Of a stretch of DNA of 60,839 nucleotides, positions 32,607-40,472 are shown piece by piece. How positions within the stretch are numbered: position 1 is the stretch's first letter; each line of letters starts with the position of its first letter. Where the stretch lies: NCBI RefSeq assembly GCF_006335115.1, contig NZ_VDMJ01000024.1:1-60839 (forward strand). The letters run 5' to 3'. Source of the DNA: Streptomyces sp. NP160 (GTDB taxonomy: Bacteria > Actinomycetota > Actinomycetes > Actinomycetales > Quadrisphaeraceae). Under the pieces are notes generated by a model. It saw only the letters and a list, made by a program, of their open reading frames with translations, ran no database searches and had not been told where the DNA came from. The position numbers and the translations under genes are program-made.

Positions 32607-34174
32607 GCATCGGCGGAGTGCTCCTCGGCGCGGTGCCGGCCCCGGCGCGCGCCGAGGCGCCGTCGTGGTCCGTCGAGGTGGCCGACGCCGCCGGCGTCGC
32701 GGCCCACCGCAGGCTGCGCCGCGAGGTGTTCGTGGACGAGCAGGGCCTCTTCGGCGCCGGTGCGGCGGAGACCGACGACGTCGACGACGACCCGCGCACC
32801 GTCGTCCTCGTGGCCCGCGAGGTGGCGTCCGACGGTGCTCCGGGGCGGGTGCTGGGCGGGGTGCGCCTCGCTCCTGCCGGTCAGCACCTCACCGGTGGGG
32901 TCGACGTCGGCTGGTGGGCCGGGTCGCGCCTGGCGGTGGCGCGCGGCGCGCGGGCCTCGAGGATCGGCCCCGCGCTCGTGCGGGCCGCCTGCGCGCACGC
33001 CGAGGCGGCTGGGGCGCTGCGCTTCGACGCCACGGTCCAGGCCGCCGCCGAGCCGATGTTCCGCCGGCTCGGCTGGGAGCGCGTGCGCGAGGTCGTCGTC
33101 CCCGGGGCCGAGACCGTCCCGCACGTGCTGGTGCGCTGGCCCATCGGCAGGACCGCGGTGCTGCTCGAGGCCACCAAGGCTCCGCTCGGCGGGCTGCTGG
33201 CGGGGCTGCTGACCGGTGGCGCCCACCTCGGCGACGACTCCGCGCCCGTCCCGGGCAGCGACCTCGTCGCTGCGTGCGACGCCGTCGTGCCGTCCATGGT
33301 CGAGCGGGACCCGGAGTGGGCGGGCTGGTGCGCCGCGCTGGTCAACGTCAACGACGTCGCGGCGATGGGCGCAGCACCCGTGGGGCTGCTCGACGCCGTG
33401 GGGGCGCGTGACGCGTCCTTCGCGGCACGGGTGCTCTCGGGCCTGCGCGCCGCGTGCGAGGCCTACGGCGTTCCGCTGCTCGGCGGGCACACGCAGCTCG
33501 GCGTGCCCGCCGCGCTGTCGGCGACGGCGCTCGGCCGGGTGCCGGCCGGGCTCGAGCCCGTGCCGGGTGGCGGGGGCCGGCCCGGCCATGCCGTGTGGCT
33601 GGCCGTCGACACCGGCGGCGGCTGGCGCCGCGGCTACGCCGGGCGCCAGTGGGACTCCACCACCGCGCGCACCCCCGAGGAGCTGCGCGCGCTGACCGGC
33701 GTCGTGGGGCGGGTCCGCCCGGCCGCCGCCAAGGACGTCTCGATGGCCGGGGTGGTCGGCACCCTGGCGATGCTCGCCGAGGCCAGCGGCACCGGCGCGG
33801 TGCTCGACGTGGCGACCGTCCCCAGGCCCGCCGGCGCCGCGGCGGGCGACTGGACGACCTGCTTCCCCGGCACCGGGTTCCTCCTCACCGACGACCCCGC
33901 CCGCGACCTCGCCGCCGCAGCACCCGAGCTGCTGGCCGTGGACGGCTTCCGCCTCGAGCGGTGCGGCGAGCTCACCGGGCGCTCCGCCTCGGCCGACACC
34001 CCTGGCGTGCTCCTGCGCTGGCCCGACGGCGAGACGACGCCCGGCACCGCCCCCGGAGGTCGAGCCACCGGCCTCGGCCCAGCCACCCCTGTTCGGGACG
34101 TCCACGACCACCGACCCGGAACGGACGTGATCATGGACGTCCCGAACACCTCGACCCTGGAGGTGAACCCCTGA
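32603..34174 (+). CDS. GNAT acetyltransferase fused to AIR-synthase-like domain (MSMEG_0567 type)
   Basis: 523 aa, two cluster functions in one chain. The N-terminal ~190 residues are a GNAT-like domain (RLRREVFVDEQGLFG, RFDATVQAAAEPMFRRLGWE), the Sll0786 part. The rest resembles PurM/AIR synthase (LLTGGAHLGDDSAPVPG, ALVNVNDVAAMGAAP, LLGGHTQLGVP), the Sll0787 part; PurM-like folds use ATP. This fusion is, as I recall, the mycobacterial arrangement. The last ~30 codons run through a dispersed inverted repeat and look like an acquired tail. Overlaps both neighbours (ATGA, TGATG). Confidence 0.88.
   Translation: MSIGGVLLGAVPAPARAEAPSWSVEVADAAGVAAHRRLRREVFVDEQGLFGAGAAETDDVDDDPRTVVLVAREVASDGAPGRVLGGVRLAPAGQHLTGGVDVGWWAGSRLAVARGARASRIGPALVRAACAHAEAAGALRFDATVQAAAEPMFRRLGWERVREVVVPGAETVPHVLVRWPIGRTAVLLEATKAPLGGLLAGLLTGGAHLGDDSAPVPGSDLVAACDAVVPSMVERDPEWAGWCAALVNVNDVAAMGAAPVGLLDAVGARDASFAARVLSGLRAACEAYGVPLLGGHTQLGVPAALSATALGRVPAGLEPVPGGGGRPGHAVWLAVDTGGGWRRGYAGRQWDSTTARTPEELRALTGVVGRVRPAAAKDVSMAGVVGTLAMLAEASGTGAVLDVATVPRPAGAAAGDWTTCFPGTGFLLTDDPARDLAAAAPELLAVDGFRLERCGELTGRSASADTPGVLLRWPDGETTPGTAPGGRATGLGPATPVRDVHDHRPGTDVIMDVPNTSTLEVNP
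34090..34148. repeat. dispersed GTGATCATGGAC-type inverted repeat inside the operon
   Basis: TGTTCGGGACGTCCA (34090-34104) and its exact reverse complement (34134-34148) flank 29 bases that include GTGATCATGG (34128-34137). The element sits in the final codons of the GNAT/AIRS fusion, just before the nitrilase start. Related copies occur at 1-10, 14225-14234 and 50232-50281. It may fold in the RNA and affect processing or coupling of the operon message. Confidence 0.6.
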
Positions 34175-35109
34175 TGCTCACCGTCGCGGCGGTCTCCGCC
34201 GGCTTCACCCGAGACCTCGACGCCTGCTTCGCGCAGGTCGAGAGCCTGGTCGCCGAGGCCCGCGAGCGCGGTGCCGGCCTGCTCGCCCTGCCCGAGGCCG
34301 CCATGGGCGGGTACCTGTCGACCCTCGGCTCCCACGGCGACGTCGCCGACCCCACCCGGCCCTCCCGCTCCCAGCCGCCCGCTCTGCGCCTCGACGGCCC
34401 CGAGGTGGCGCGGCTGCGCGCGATCGCCGGCGACCTCGTGCTGTGCGTCGGCCTGTGCGAGCTCGCTCCCGACGAGCCCGGTCCGGGCGGTGAGGGAGCC
34501 CGCTACAACACCGCGGTGTGCCTCACCGGCGACGCCGTGCTCGGCGCCTACCGCAAGGTGCACCAGCCCCTCGGCGAGCACCTCTCCTACGCCGCCGGCA
34601 GCGGCTTCGGCGCCTTCGAGACGCCGGTGGGCCGGATCGGGATGCAGATCTGCTACGACAAGGCCTTCCCCGAGGCGGCCCGCGCGCTGGCGCTGGACGG
34701 CGCCCAGCTGGTGGTGAGCCTGTCGGCGTGGCCGGCCTCGCGCACCGGGGCCGCGCCCGTGCTCGCCGACGACCGCTGGACCCACCGGTTCGACCTGCTG
34801 GACAGGGCCCGGGCCCTCGACAACCAGCTGTTCTGGGTGGCCTCCAACCAGGCCGGCACCTTCGGCTCGCTGCGCTACGTGGGGTCGGCCAAGGTGGTCG
34901 ACCCCGGTGGCGCGGTGCTCGCCCACACCGGCACCGGACCGGGCACGGCGGTGGCCACGATCGACCTCGACGGCGGCCTCGCCGCCGCGCGCGGCGGGAT
35001 GTACCACCTGCGCGACCGGCGCCCCGACGCGTACGGCAGCGCCCTGGCAGCCGTTCCGGGGCCGCTGCCCGAGCCGGTCTGGGAGCGCGCGGGGGCTGGC
35101 CGTGCCTGA
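34174..35109 (+). CDS. Nit1C-type nitrilase (carbon-nitrogen hydrolase)
   Basis: 311 aa. The Glu-Lys-Cys triad is intact: Glu 41 (LPEAAMGGY), Lys 128 (YRKVHQPLGE), Cys 160 (MQICYDKAFPE). Nit1C nitrilases are the namesake of this cluster and have been linked to growth on cyanide in Pseudomonas and to nitrogen starvation. The natural substrate is not settled; a nitrile made or trapped by the radical SAM and AIRS-like proteins is a fair guess. Start overlaps the previous stop by one base; the next gene begins 8 bases before its end. Confidence 0.92.
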   Translation: MLTVAAVSAGFTRDLDACFAQVESLVAEARERGAGLLALPEAAMGGYLSTLGSHGDVADPTRPSRSQPPALRLDGPEVARLRAIAGDLVLCVGLCELAPDEPGPGGEGARYNTAVCLTGDAVLGAYRKVHQPLGEHLSYAAGSGFGAFETPVGRIGMQICYDKAFPEAARALALDGAQLVVSLSAWPASRTGAAPVLADDRWTHRFDLLDRARALDNQLFWVASNQAGTFGSLRYVGSAKVVDPGGAVLAHTGTGPGTAVATIDLDGGLAAARGGMYHLRDRRPDAYGSALAAVPGPLPEPVWERAGAGRA

Positions 35110-35404
35110 GGCCACCTTCCGCGTGCGCTGGCCGGACGGCAGCACCGACGCCTGCTACTCGCCCAGCCTCGTCGTCCACGACCACCTCGCGCCGGGCGCC
35201 GAGTACCCGGTGGCCGACTTCACCGCCCGTGTGGGCGCGGCCATGGACGAGGCGTCTGACCGCGTGCGGGCGAAGTACGGCACGGCCTGCACCTCCGCGC
35301 ATGCCACGGCTGCCGGGGTGCGCTCCCGCGCCGCGCGCTTCTCCGCCGACGGCGTCGTGCGGGTGCTGTCGATCGAGCCGCCGCTGCCGGGGAGCACTCG
35401 ATGA
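35102..35404 (+). CDS. MSMEG_0570-family nitrogen starvation response protein
   Basis: 100 aa, a small soluble core member of the nitrilase cluster (FRVRWPDGSTDACYSPSLVV, then HLAPGAEYPVADFTARVGAA). No known catalytic motif; it may be a partner of the nitrilase or the flavoprotein. GTG start overlaps the nitrilase gene by 8 bases, and the stop overlaps the flavoprotein start by 4 (ATGA). Confidence 0.9.
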   Translation: MPEATFRVRWPDGSTDACYSPSLVVHDHLAPGAEYPVADFTARVGAAMDEASDRVRAKYGTACTSAHATAAGVRSRAARFSADGVVRVLSIEPPLPGSTR

Positions 35405-36702
35405 CCGCCCAGGTGAGCGGGCAGCTGGACGGGCTGGACGGGCGGCACGTGCCCGTCGTCGTCGTCGGTGGCGGCCAGGCGGGCCTGTCCATGAGCTGGC
35501 ACCTGGTGCGGGCGGGCGTCGAGCACGTCGTCCTGGAGCGGGGCACCGCCTGCCACGACTGGGCCGACCGCCGCTGGGACGCGTTCACGCTGGTCACGCC
35601 CAACTGGCAGTGCCAGCTGCCGGGGTACGCCTACGACGGCGGCGACCCCGACGGCTTCATGACGCGCGACCAGGTGGTGGCGTGGCTGAGCCGCTACCCC
35701 GCGACCTTCGGGGCGCCGCTGCACGAGGGCGTCGCGGTGACGGCGCTGCGCGAGGCGCCCGGCGGCGGCTTCGCGCTGACGACGACGGCGGGCGCGCTCA
35801 CCGCCGACCAGGTGGTCGTCGCGACCGGCGGGTACCACCAGCCGGTGCTGCCGGCGGTCTCCCAGCGGCTGCCCGACGACGTCGTGCAGCTCCACTCGGC
35901 GGCCTACCGGTCGCCGGAGGCGCTGCCGCCGGGGGCGGTGCTCGTGGTCGGCTCGGGGCAGTCCGGCGCGCAGATCGCCGAGGACCTCCACCTGGCCGGC
36001 CGCGAGGTGCACCTCGCGCTCGGCAGCGCGCCGCGCGTGGCCCGGCGCTACCGGGGGCGCGACTGCGTGGCGTGGCTGCACGACATGGGCGTCTACGACG
36101 TCGGCATCGAGGCGCACGCGGGCGGGCTGTCCAAGCGCGAGTCCACCAACCACTACGTGACCGGCCGTGGTGGCGGGCGCGACATCGACCTGCGGGCCTT
36201 CGCGCGCGACGGCCTGCACCTGCACGGGCGTCTGGAGCGCGTGTCCCCGGCCCACGGGTCGGCGGTGCTGCGCTTCGCCCGCACCACGGCCGCCTCGCTG
36301 GACGCCGCCGACGCCGTCGCCGAGTCCATCAAGGACGACATCGACCGGTGGATCGCCCGGCAGGGGATCGACGCTCCGCTGGAGGCCCGGTACGCGCCGG
36401 TCTGGCGGCCTCCCGCGCCGGAGGACGAGGACGTCGACCTCGACCTGCACGCGGCGGGCGTGGCGTCGGTGGTGTGGGCCGTCGGGTTCCGCGCGGACTT
36501 CCGGTGGGTGCAGGTCGGCGTCTTCGACGGCACCGGGGCGCCCACCCACCGCCGCGGCGTCACGGCCGTGCCGGGACTCCACTTCCTGGGCCTGCCGTGG
36601 CTGCACACGTGGGGCTCGGGGCGCTTCGCCGGTGTCGCGCGCGACGCCGAGCACCTCGCCGAGCACGTGGTGCGCAGGGCAGCGCCCAGCCGGGCTGCCT
36701 GA
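35401..36702 (+). CDS. MSMEG_0569-family flavin-dependent oxidoreductase
   Basis: 433 aa flavoprotein with an N-terminal FAD loop (VVVVGGGQAGLSMSW, ~20-33), a second Rossmann loop for NAD(P)H (VVGSGQSGAQIAEDL, near 185) and the late WAVGFRADFRWVQVGVFD segment. The layout matches group-B flavin monooxygenases and related oxidoreductases. It is the cluster's redox enzyme, perhaps oxidising a nitrogen-bearing intermediate. Codon-level overlap with the previous gene ties it to the operon. Confidence 0.92.
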   Translation: MTAQVSGQLDGLDGRHVPVVVVGGGQAGLSMSWHLVRAGVEHVVLERGTACHDWADRRWDAFTLVTPNWQCQLPGYAYDGGDPDGFMTRDQVVAWLSRYPATFGAPLHEGVAVTALREAPGGGFALTTTAGALTADQVVVATGGYHQPVLPAVSQRLPDDVVQLHSAAYRSPEALPPGAVLVVGSGQSGAQIAEDLHLAGREVHLALGSAPRVARRYRGRDCVAWLHDMGVYDVGIEAHAGGLSKRESTNHYVTGRGGGRDIDLRAFARDGLHLHGRLERVSPAHGSAVLRFARTTAASLDAADAVAESIKDDIDRWIARQGIDAPLEARYAPVWRPPAPEDEDVDLDLHAAGVASVVWAVGFRADFRWVQVGVFDGTGAPTHRRGVTAVPGLHFLGLPWLHTWGSGRFAGVARDAEHLAEHVVRRAAPSRAA

Positions 36703-36714
36703 GGGCGGTCGGGG

Positions 36715-37614
36715 GTGGCTGACGAGGTGGTGCTGGCGGCCGTCGCGGGGCACTTCGGCCGTGACGTCGCCCGCACCCTCGTCAAGCTCGAGGGGGTGGT
36801 CGGTGCTGCCCGCGCCGCGGGGGCGCACCTGCTCGTGCTCCCGGACGCGACGATCGGCGGGTACGTCGACGACCTCGTCGACCCGGCCCCGGCCGGCGAG
36901 GGTGCGCTGCCGCCCGCCGTCGACCTCGACGGTCCGGAGGTGGCGCGGGTCGCCGAGCTCGCCGGTGACGTCGTCGTGTGCTTCGGGATCAGCGAGCGCG
37001 CGGGCATCGATGCGCAGGGGCGGCCGATCCGCTGCAACACCGCGGTGTGCGTGCACCGCGGCGCCGTCCTCGGGGTCCACCGCAAGGTGCACCTGCCGCT
37101 GGGGGAGTCGCGCGCCTACCGCGCGGGTGACCGCTTCTGCGCCTTCGACACCCCCGTCGGCCGGATCGGGATGCTCGTCGACTTCGACAAGACCTTCCCC
37201 GAGAGCGCCCGCACCCTGGCGCTCGACGGGGCGGAGGTGCTGGCGTGCCTGTCGGCCTGGCCCGCCAGCGCCACCGAGCGCGCCGACCGGATCCGCCTCG
37301 ACCGCCAGGCCCGCCTCTTCGACCTGTACGACGCCGCCCGCGCCGCCGAGAACCAGGTCTGGCTGGTCTCCTCCAACCAGACCGGGGTGCAGGGCGGGCT
37401 GCGCTTCCTGGGCCAGGCGAAGGTCGTGGACCCGGCGGGGGAGGTGGTGGCCCGCACCTGGACCCAGGGCGGGATGGCGGTGGCACCGGCCCGCGTGGCC
37501 GAGGGCGTCGCGCGGGCCCGCCGCCGGGTGCACCACCTGCGCGACAGGGTGCTGTCCGCCTACGACTGCGACCGCCCGTTCCCCGACCACGACGACGAGG
37601 GAGCTGTCCCGTGA
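36715..37614 (+). CDS. nitrilase-fold protein with altered catalytic residues
   Basis: 299 aa paralogue of the nitrilase 1.6 kb upstream, similar throughout (NTAVCVHRGAVLGVHRKVHL, TPVGRIGM, SAWPAS). Lys 124 is kept, but the Glu is Asp 44 (LPDATIGGY) and the nucleophilic Cys is Asp 156 (MLVDFDKTFPE versus MQICYDKAFPE). It cannot run the usual thioester chemistry. The good overall conservation argues against a dead gene. It may be a structural partner of the active nitrilase, a binding protein for the product, or an enzyme with new chemistry. GTG start, 12 bases after the flavoprotein stop; overlaps the next gene by 4 bases. Confidence 0.85.
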   Translation: MADEVVLAAVAGHFGRDVARTLVKLEGVVGAARAAGAHLLVLPDATIGGYVDDLVDPAPAGEGALPPAVDLDGPEVARVAELAGDVVVCFGISERAGIDAQGRPIRCNTAVCVHRGAVLGVHRKVHLPLGESRAYRAGDRFCAFDTPVGRIGMLVDFDKTFPESARTLALDGAEVLACLSAWPASATERADRIRLDRQARLFDLYDAARAAENQVWLVSSNQTGVQGGLRFLGQAKVVDPAGEVVARTWTQGGMAVAPARVAEGVARARRRVHHLRDRVLSAYDCDRPFPDHDDEGAVP

Positions 37615-38789
37615 GGGTCGCGCTGGCCACGTACTCCACCAAGCCGCGCGGCGGGGTGGTGCACACGCTGGGGCTGGCCGAGGCGCTGGCCCGGCGCGGT
37701 CACGACGTCACGGTCTGGACCCTCGGGCGCGGCGGCGACACCACCTTCTTCCGCCCCGTCGACCCGGCCGTCCGCGTCGAGGCGGTGCCGTTCGCGCCGG
37801 TGGACGCCGAGGACGTCGGCGCGCGGATCGTGCGGTCGATCGACGTGCTCGGCGGCGCGCTCGCGGAGCACCTGCGGTCGCAGCGCGCTCGGCCCGACGT
37901 CGTCCACGCGCAGGACTGCATCTCCGCCAACGCCGCCCTGGCGCCGGCGCGCACCGCGGGCGTGCCGCTCGTGCGCACCGTCCACCACCTCGACGCGTTC
38001 ACCACCCCCCAGCTCGTGGCCTGCCACGACGCCGCAGTCCGCGAGCCCGACGCCCTGGTGTGCGTCTCCGCGGCGGTCGCCGGCGAGGTGCGCGCCGGGT
38101 ACGGGCTCCAGGCGACGGTCATCCCCGGGGCCGTCGACGCCGCGCGCTTCGCGGCCGCCGCGCGCCCCGCCCCCTCCGCGCGGGCCGCCCGGCGCGCCTG
38201 GCGCTCGCGGCTGGGGCGGTTCGTGCTGGCCGTCGGTGGCGTGGAGCCCCGCAAGGGGTCGCTCGACCTGCTGGAGGCGTGGGCGCTGCTGCGCCGCCAC
38301 CGCCTGGACCTGCGCAACGTGGCGCTCGTGCTGGCGGGCGGGGAGACGCTCTTCGACCACCGCGAGTACCGCGCCGCCTTCGAGGCCCGCGCCGCCGAGC
38401 TCGCGCAGGAGCTCGGCGCCGCGCCGGTGGTCCTGGGACCCGTCGACGACGACGCGCTGCCGTCCCTCGTGGCCGCCGCGGACGCCGTGGCCTTCCCCTC
38501 CACCAAGGAGGGCTTCGGCATGGCACCGCTGGAGGCCCTGGCCGCAGGCGTCCCCGTGGTGGCCCGCGACCTGCCCGTGCTGCGCGAGGTGCTGGGGGAG
38601 GCGGTCCTGTTCGGCGGCGGGGTGCCGGACCTCGCCGACGCCCTGGTCTCCGCACTGGACGGGGGTGCCCCCAGCGCCGCGCACGGACGGGTGGTCGCCG
38701 CCGGGTTCGGCTGGCCGCGCGCCGCCGCCGCTCACGAGGCCTTCTACGAGCGGCTGCCCGGTGACGGGAGGTCCAGGATCGGAGCGTGA
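37611..38789 (+). CDS. MSMEG_0565-family glycosyltransferase (GT4-like)
   Basis: 392 aa, two Rossmann-like halves. Begins with MRVALATYSTKPRGGVVHTL (GGVVHTLGLAEAL being the donor-side loop) and carries the GT4 signature STKEGFGMAPLEALAAGVPV near 299. It should transfer a sugar from a nucleotide donor to an acceptor made in the cluster. GTG start with a 4-base overlap on the nitrilase-fold gene; the stop overlaps the following kinase start by 4. Confidence 0.92.
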   Translation: MRVALATYSTKPRGGVVHTLGLAEALARRGHDVTVWTLGRGGDTTFFRPVDPAVRVEAVPFAPVDAEDVGARIVRSIDVLGGALAEHLRSQRARPDVVHAQDCISANAALAPARTAGVPLVRTVHHLDAFTTPQLVACHDAAVREPDALVCVSAAVAGEVRAGYGLQATVIPGAVDAARFAAAARPAPSARAARRAWRSRLGRFVLAVGGVEPRKGSLDLLEAWALLRRHRLDLRNVALVLAGGETLFDHREYRAAFEARAAELAQELGAAPVVLGPVDDDALPSLVAAADAVAFPSTKEGFGMAPLEALAAGVPVVARDLPVLREVLGEAVLFGGGVPDLADALVSALDGGAPSAAHGRVVAAGFGWPRAAAAHEAFYERLPGDGRSRIGA

Positions 38790-39949
38790 GCGCCGCCCCG
38801 GACCGTCCCGCCGTCGATCGCGAGCGCCTGGCGGCGTCAGCCGCAGCCGCCCTCGGGCTCTCCCGCGTGGACCTGGGCGAGGAGCTGGGGGGCTCCAGCC
38901 GGTCGTTCGTGGTGCGCGGCCGCGCGGACGGTCGTCCCGTCGTCCTCAAGCTCCCGCTGACCGACCCGGAGGCGGCTGCCCGCGAGGAGGCCGCGCTGCG
39001 GCTCGCGACCGAGCGCGGTGCTCCGGGCGTCGTGCCGCTCCTGGGCGTGGGGGAGGACCCGCCGGTGCTCGTCCTGGAGGACCTCGGCTCCGCGGCCACC
39101 CTGGCCGACCGGTTGCTGGGGGACGACCCGGCCTCGGCGACCGACGCGCTCGTGGCCTGGGGCTCGGCGGTCGGGAGGTTGCAGGCAGCGACCTGTGAGG
39201 CTCGCCCCGCGTTCGAGGCCGCGCTCGCGGAGGCCTCGCCGTTCGGTGCCCCCGACGTCGACGGCGTGCGCGACGCCGTCGCCGGTGCGGTGGCCGTCCT
39301 GCGGCGCGAGGCGCCTCGCGTGCACGTCCGCGCCGGTCTGGACGACGCCGCCGCCGACGAGCTCGCCGCGCTCGTCGAGCACCTGGAGCGCGCGGACGCG
39401 CCGCGCGGGTTGGTCCCCGGTGACACCTGCCCCGACAACGCCCTTCTCGTGGCTCCCGGTGACGGCGCACCCGACGGCGTGCGGCTGCTGGACTTCGAGG
39501 GCGCCGCGCACCGGCACGTGGCGTGGGAGGCCGCCTACCTCGCCCTGCCGTGGCCGTCGTGCTGGTGCAGCTGGCGGCTGCCGGACCACGCGGTCGAGGC
39601 GGGGCTGGCGGCGTGGCGGGAGGCCGTGGCCCCTGCCGTCCCGGCGTCCTGCAGCGCGGCCGACCTCGCCGCGGACGTCGACGCCGCCGTCGTCGCCTGG
39701 ACCGCCGTCTCCGCCGCGTGGTTCCTGCCCAGCGCCGTCGACGGCGACCACGGCACCGCCGACCCCGCGCGCGACCACGTCGTCCCGAGGCGGCGGGCGC
39801 TGCTCCAGCACCGCACCCGGGTGGCTGCAGAGCGGGCGGCCGCCGGGGGAGCGTGGCCGGCGCTGGCCGACTGGTGCGGGCGACTGCACGAGGCCGCCGT
39901 CGGCGCCTGGGGCGAGCGGCCCCTCGACCTGGCCCCCGCCTACCGCTGA
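38786..39949 (+). CDS. phosphotransferase/kinase-like protein coupled to the nitrilase operon
   Basis: 387 aa protein-kinase-like fold. Lys in VVLKLPL near 54, a catalytic loop PGDTCPDNALL near 211 (Asp and Asn kept, but the usual His of HGD is Pro) and the metal-binding LLDFEGA near 236. This resembles aminoglycoside/choline kinase relatives, so a small alcohol or a sugar is the likely substrate. The GTG overlaps the glycosyltransferase stop by 4 bases (GTGA), so it is probably made with the cluster proteins. I know of no kinase among the core Nit1C genes. Confidence 0.82.
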   Translation: MSAAPDRPAVDRERLAASAAAALGLSRVDLGEELGGSSRSFVVRGRADGRPVVLKLPLTDPEAAAREEAALRLATERGAPGVVPLLGVGEDPPVLVLEDLGSAATLADRLLGDDPASATDALVAWGSAVGRLQAATCEARPAFEAALAEASPFGAPDVDGVRDAVAGAVAVLRREAPRVHVRAGLDDAAADELAALVEHLERADAPRGLVPGDTCPDNALLVAPGDGAPDGVRLLDFEGAAHRHVAWEAAYLALPWPSCWCSWRLPDHAVEAGLAAWREAVAPAVPASCSAADLAADVDAAVVAWTAVSAAWFLPSAVDGDHGTADPARDHVVPRRRALLQHRTRVAAERAAAGGAWPALADWCGRLHEAAVGAWGERPLDLAPAYR

Positions 39950-40011
39950 CGCTGCGCGTGGCCCTGGCACCTGGCACTGCGGGCGCAGGCCCGGCGGGGC
40001 AGGGTGGGGGC

Positions 40012-40431
40012 GTGCCGAAGCTCTCCGAGAAGCCCATGCCCGCCGACGTCCTCGAGCTGTTCCGCAGGCCCAACCCCGCGGTGATGGCGACCGTCGCCGA
40101 GGACGGCCACCCGGTGACCGTGGCCACCTGGTACCTGCTCGACGACGACGGCCGCCTGCTCCTCGGGCTCGACGCCAGCCGCGCGCGCCTCAAGCACCTC
40201 ACCTCGGACGGCCGCGTCTCGCTCACCGCGCTCGCCGAGGGTGACTGGTACACCCACGTCAGCGTGCAGGGCCGCGTGGTCGAGGTGCGTGACGACGAGG
40301 GCCTGGCGGGCATCGACAGGATCAGCCGCCACTACACGGGCAGCGACTACTCCAACCGCACCAGCCCGCGCGTGCTCGTCTGGGTGGAGCTCGACCGCTG
40401 GCACGGCTGGGGCGGCGCCTCCGCCGACTGA
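40012..40431 (+). CDS. PPOX-class (F420/FMN-dependent) pyridoxamine 5'-phosphate oxidase-like protein
   Basis: 139 aa split-barrel flavin-binding protein. PNPAVMATVAEDGHPVTVATWY, LDASRARLKHLTSDGRVSLTAL and YTHVSVQGRVVEVRDD are typical of actinobacterial PPOX-class F420-dependent enzymes. It probably reduces or oxidises a small molecule with F420 or FMN. Follows the kinase by 62 bases but shows no overlap, and may have its own promoter. A stem-loop after the stop separates it from the efe operon. Confidence 0.85.
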   Translation: MPKLSEKPMPADVLELFRRPNPAVMATVAEDGHPVTVATWYLLDDDGRLLLGLDASRARLKHLTSDGRVSLTALAEGDWYTHVSVQGRVVEVRDDEGLAGIDRISRHYTGSDYSNRTSPRVLVWVELDRWHGWGGASAD

Positions 40432-40436
40432 GCCCG

Positions 40437-40457
40437 GTGCGCAGTGACGCTGCGCAC
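40437..40457. terminator. stem-loop between convergent PPOX and efeB genes
   Basis: GTGCGCAG-TGACG-CTGCGCAC, an 8-bp perfect stem and 5-base loop in the 41 bases between two converging genes. A bidirectional terminator is likely. Confidence 0.6.
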
Positions 40458-40472
40458 GCGGGGGAGGTGCTG

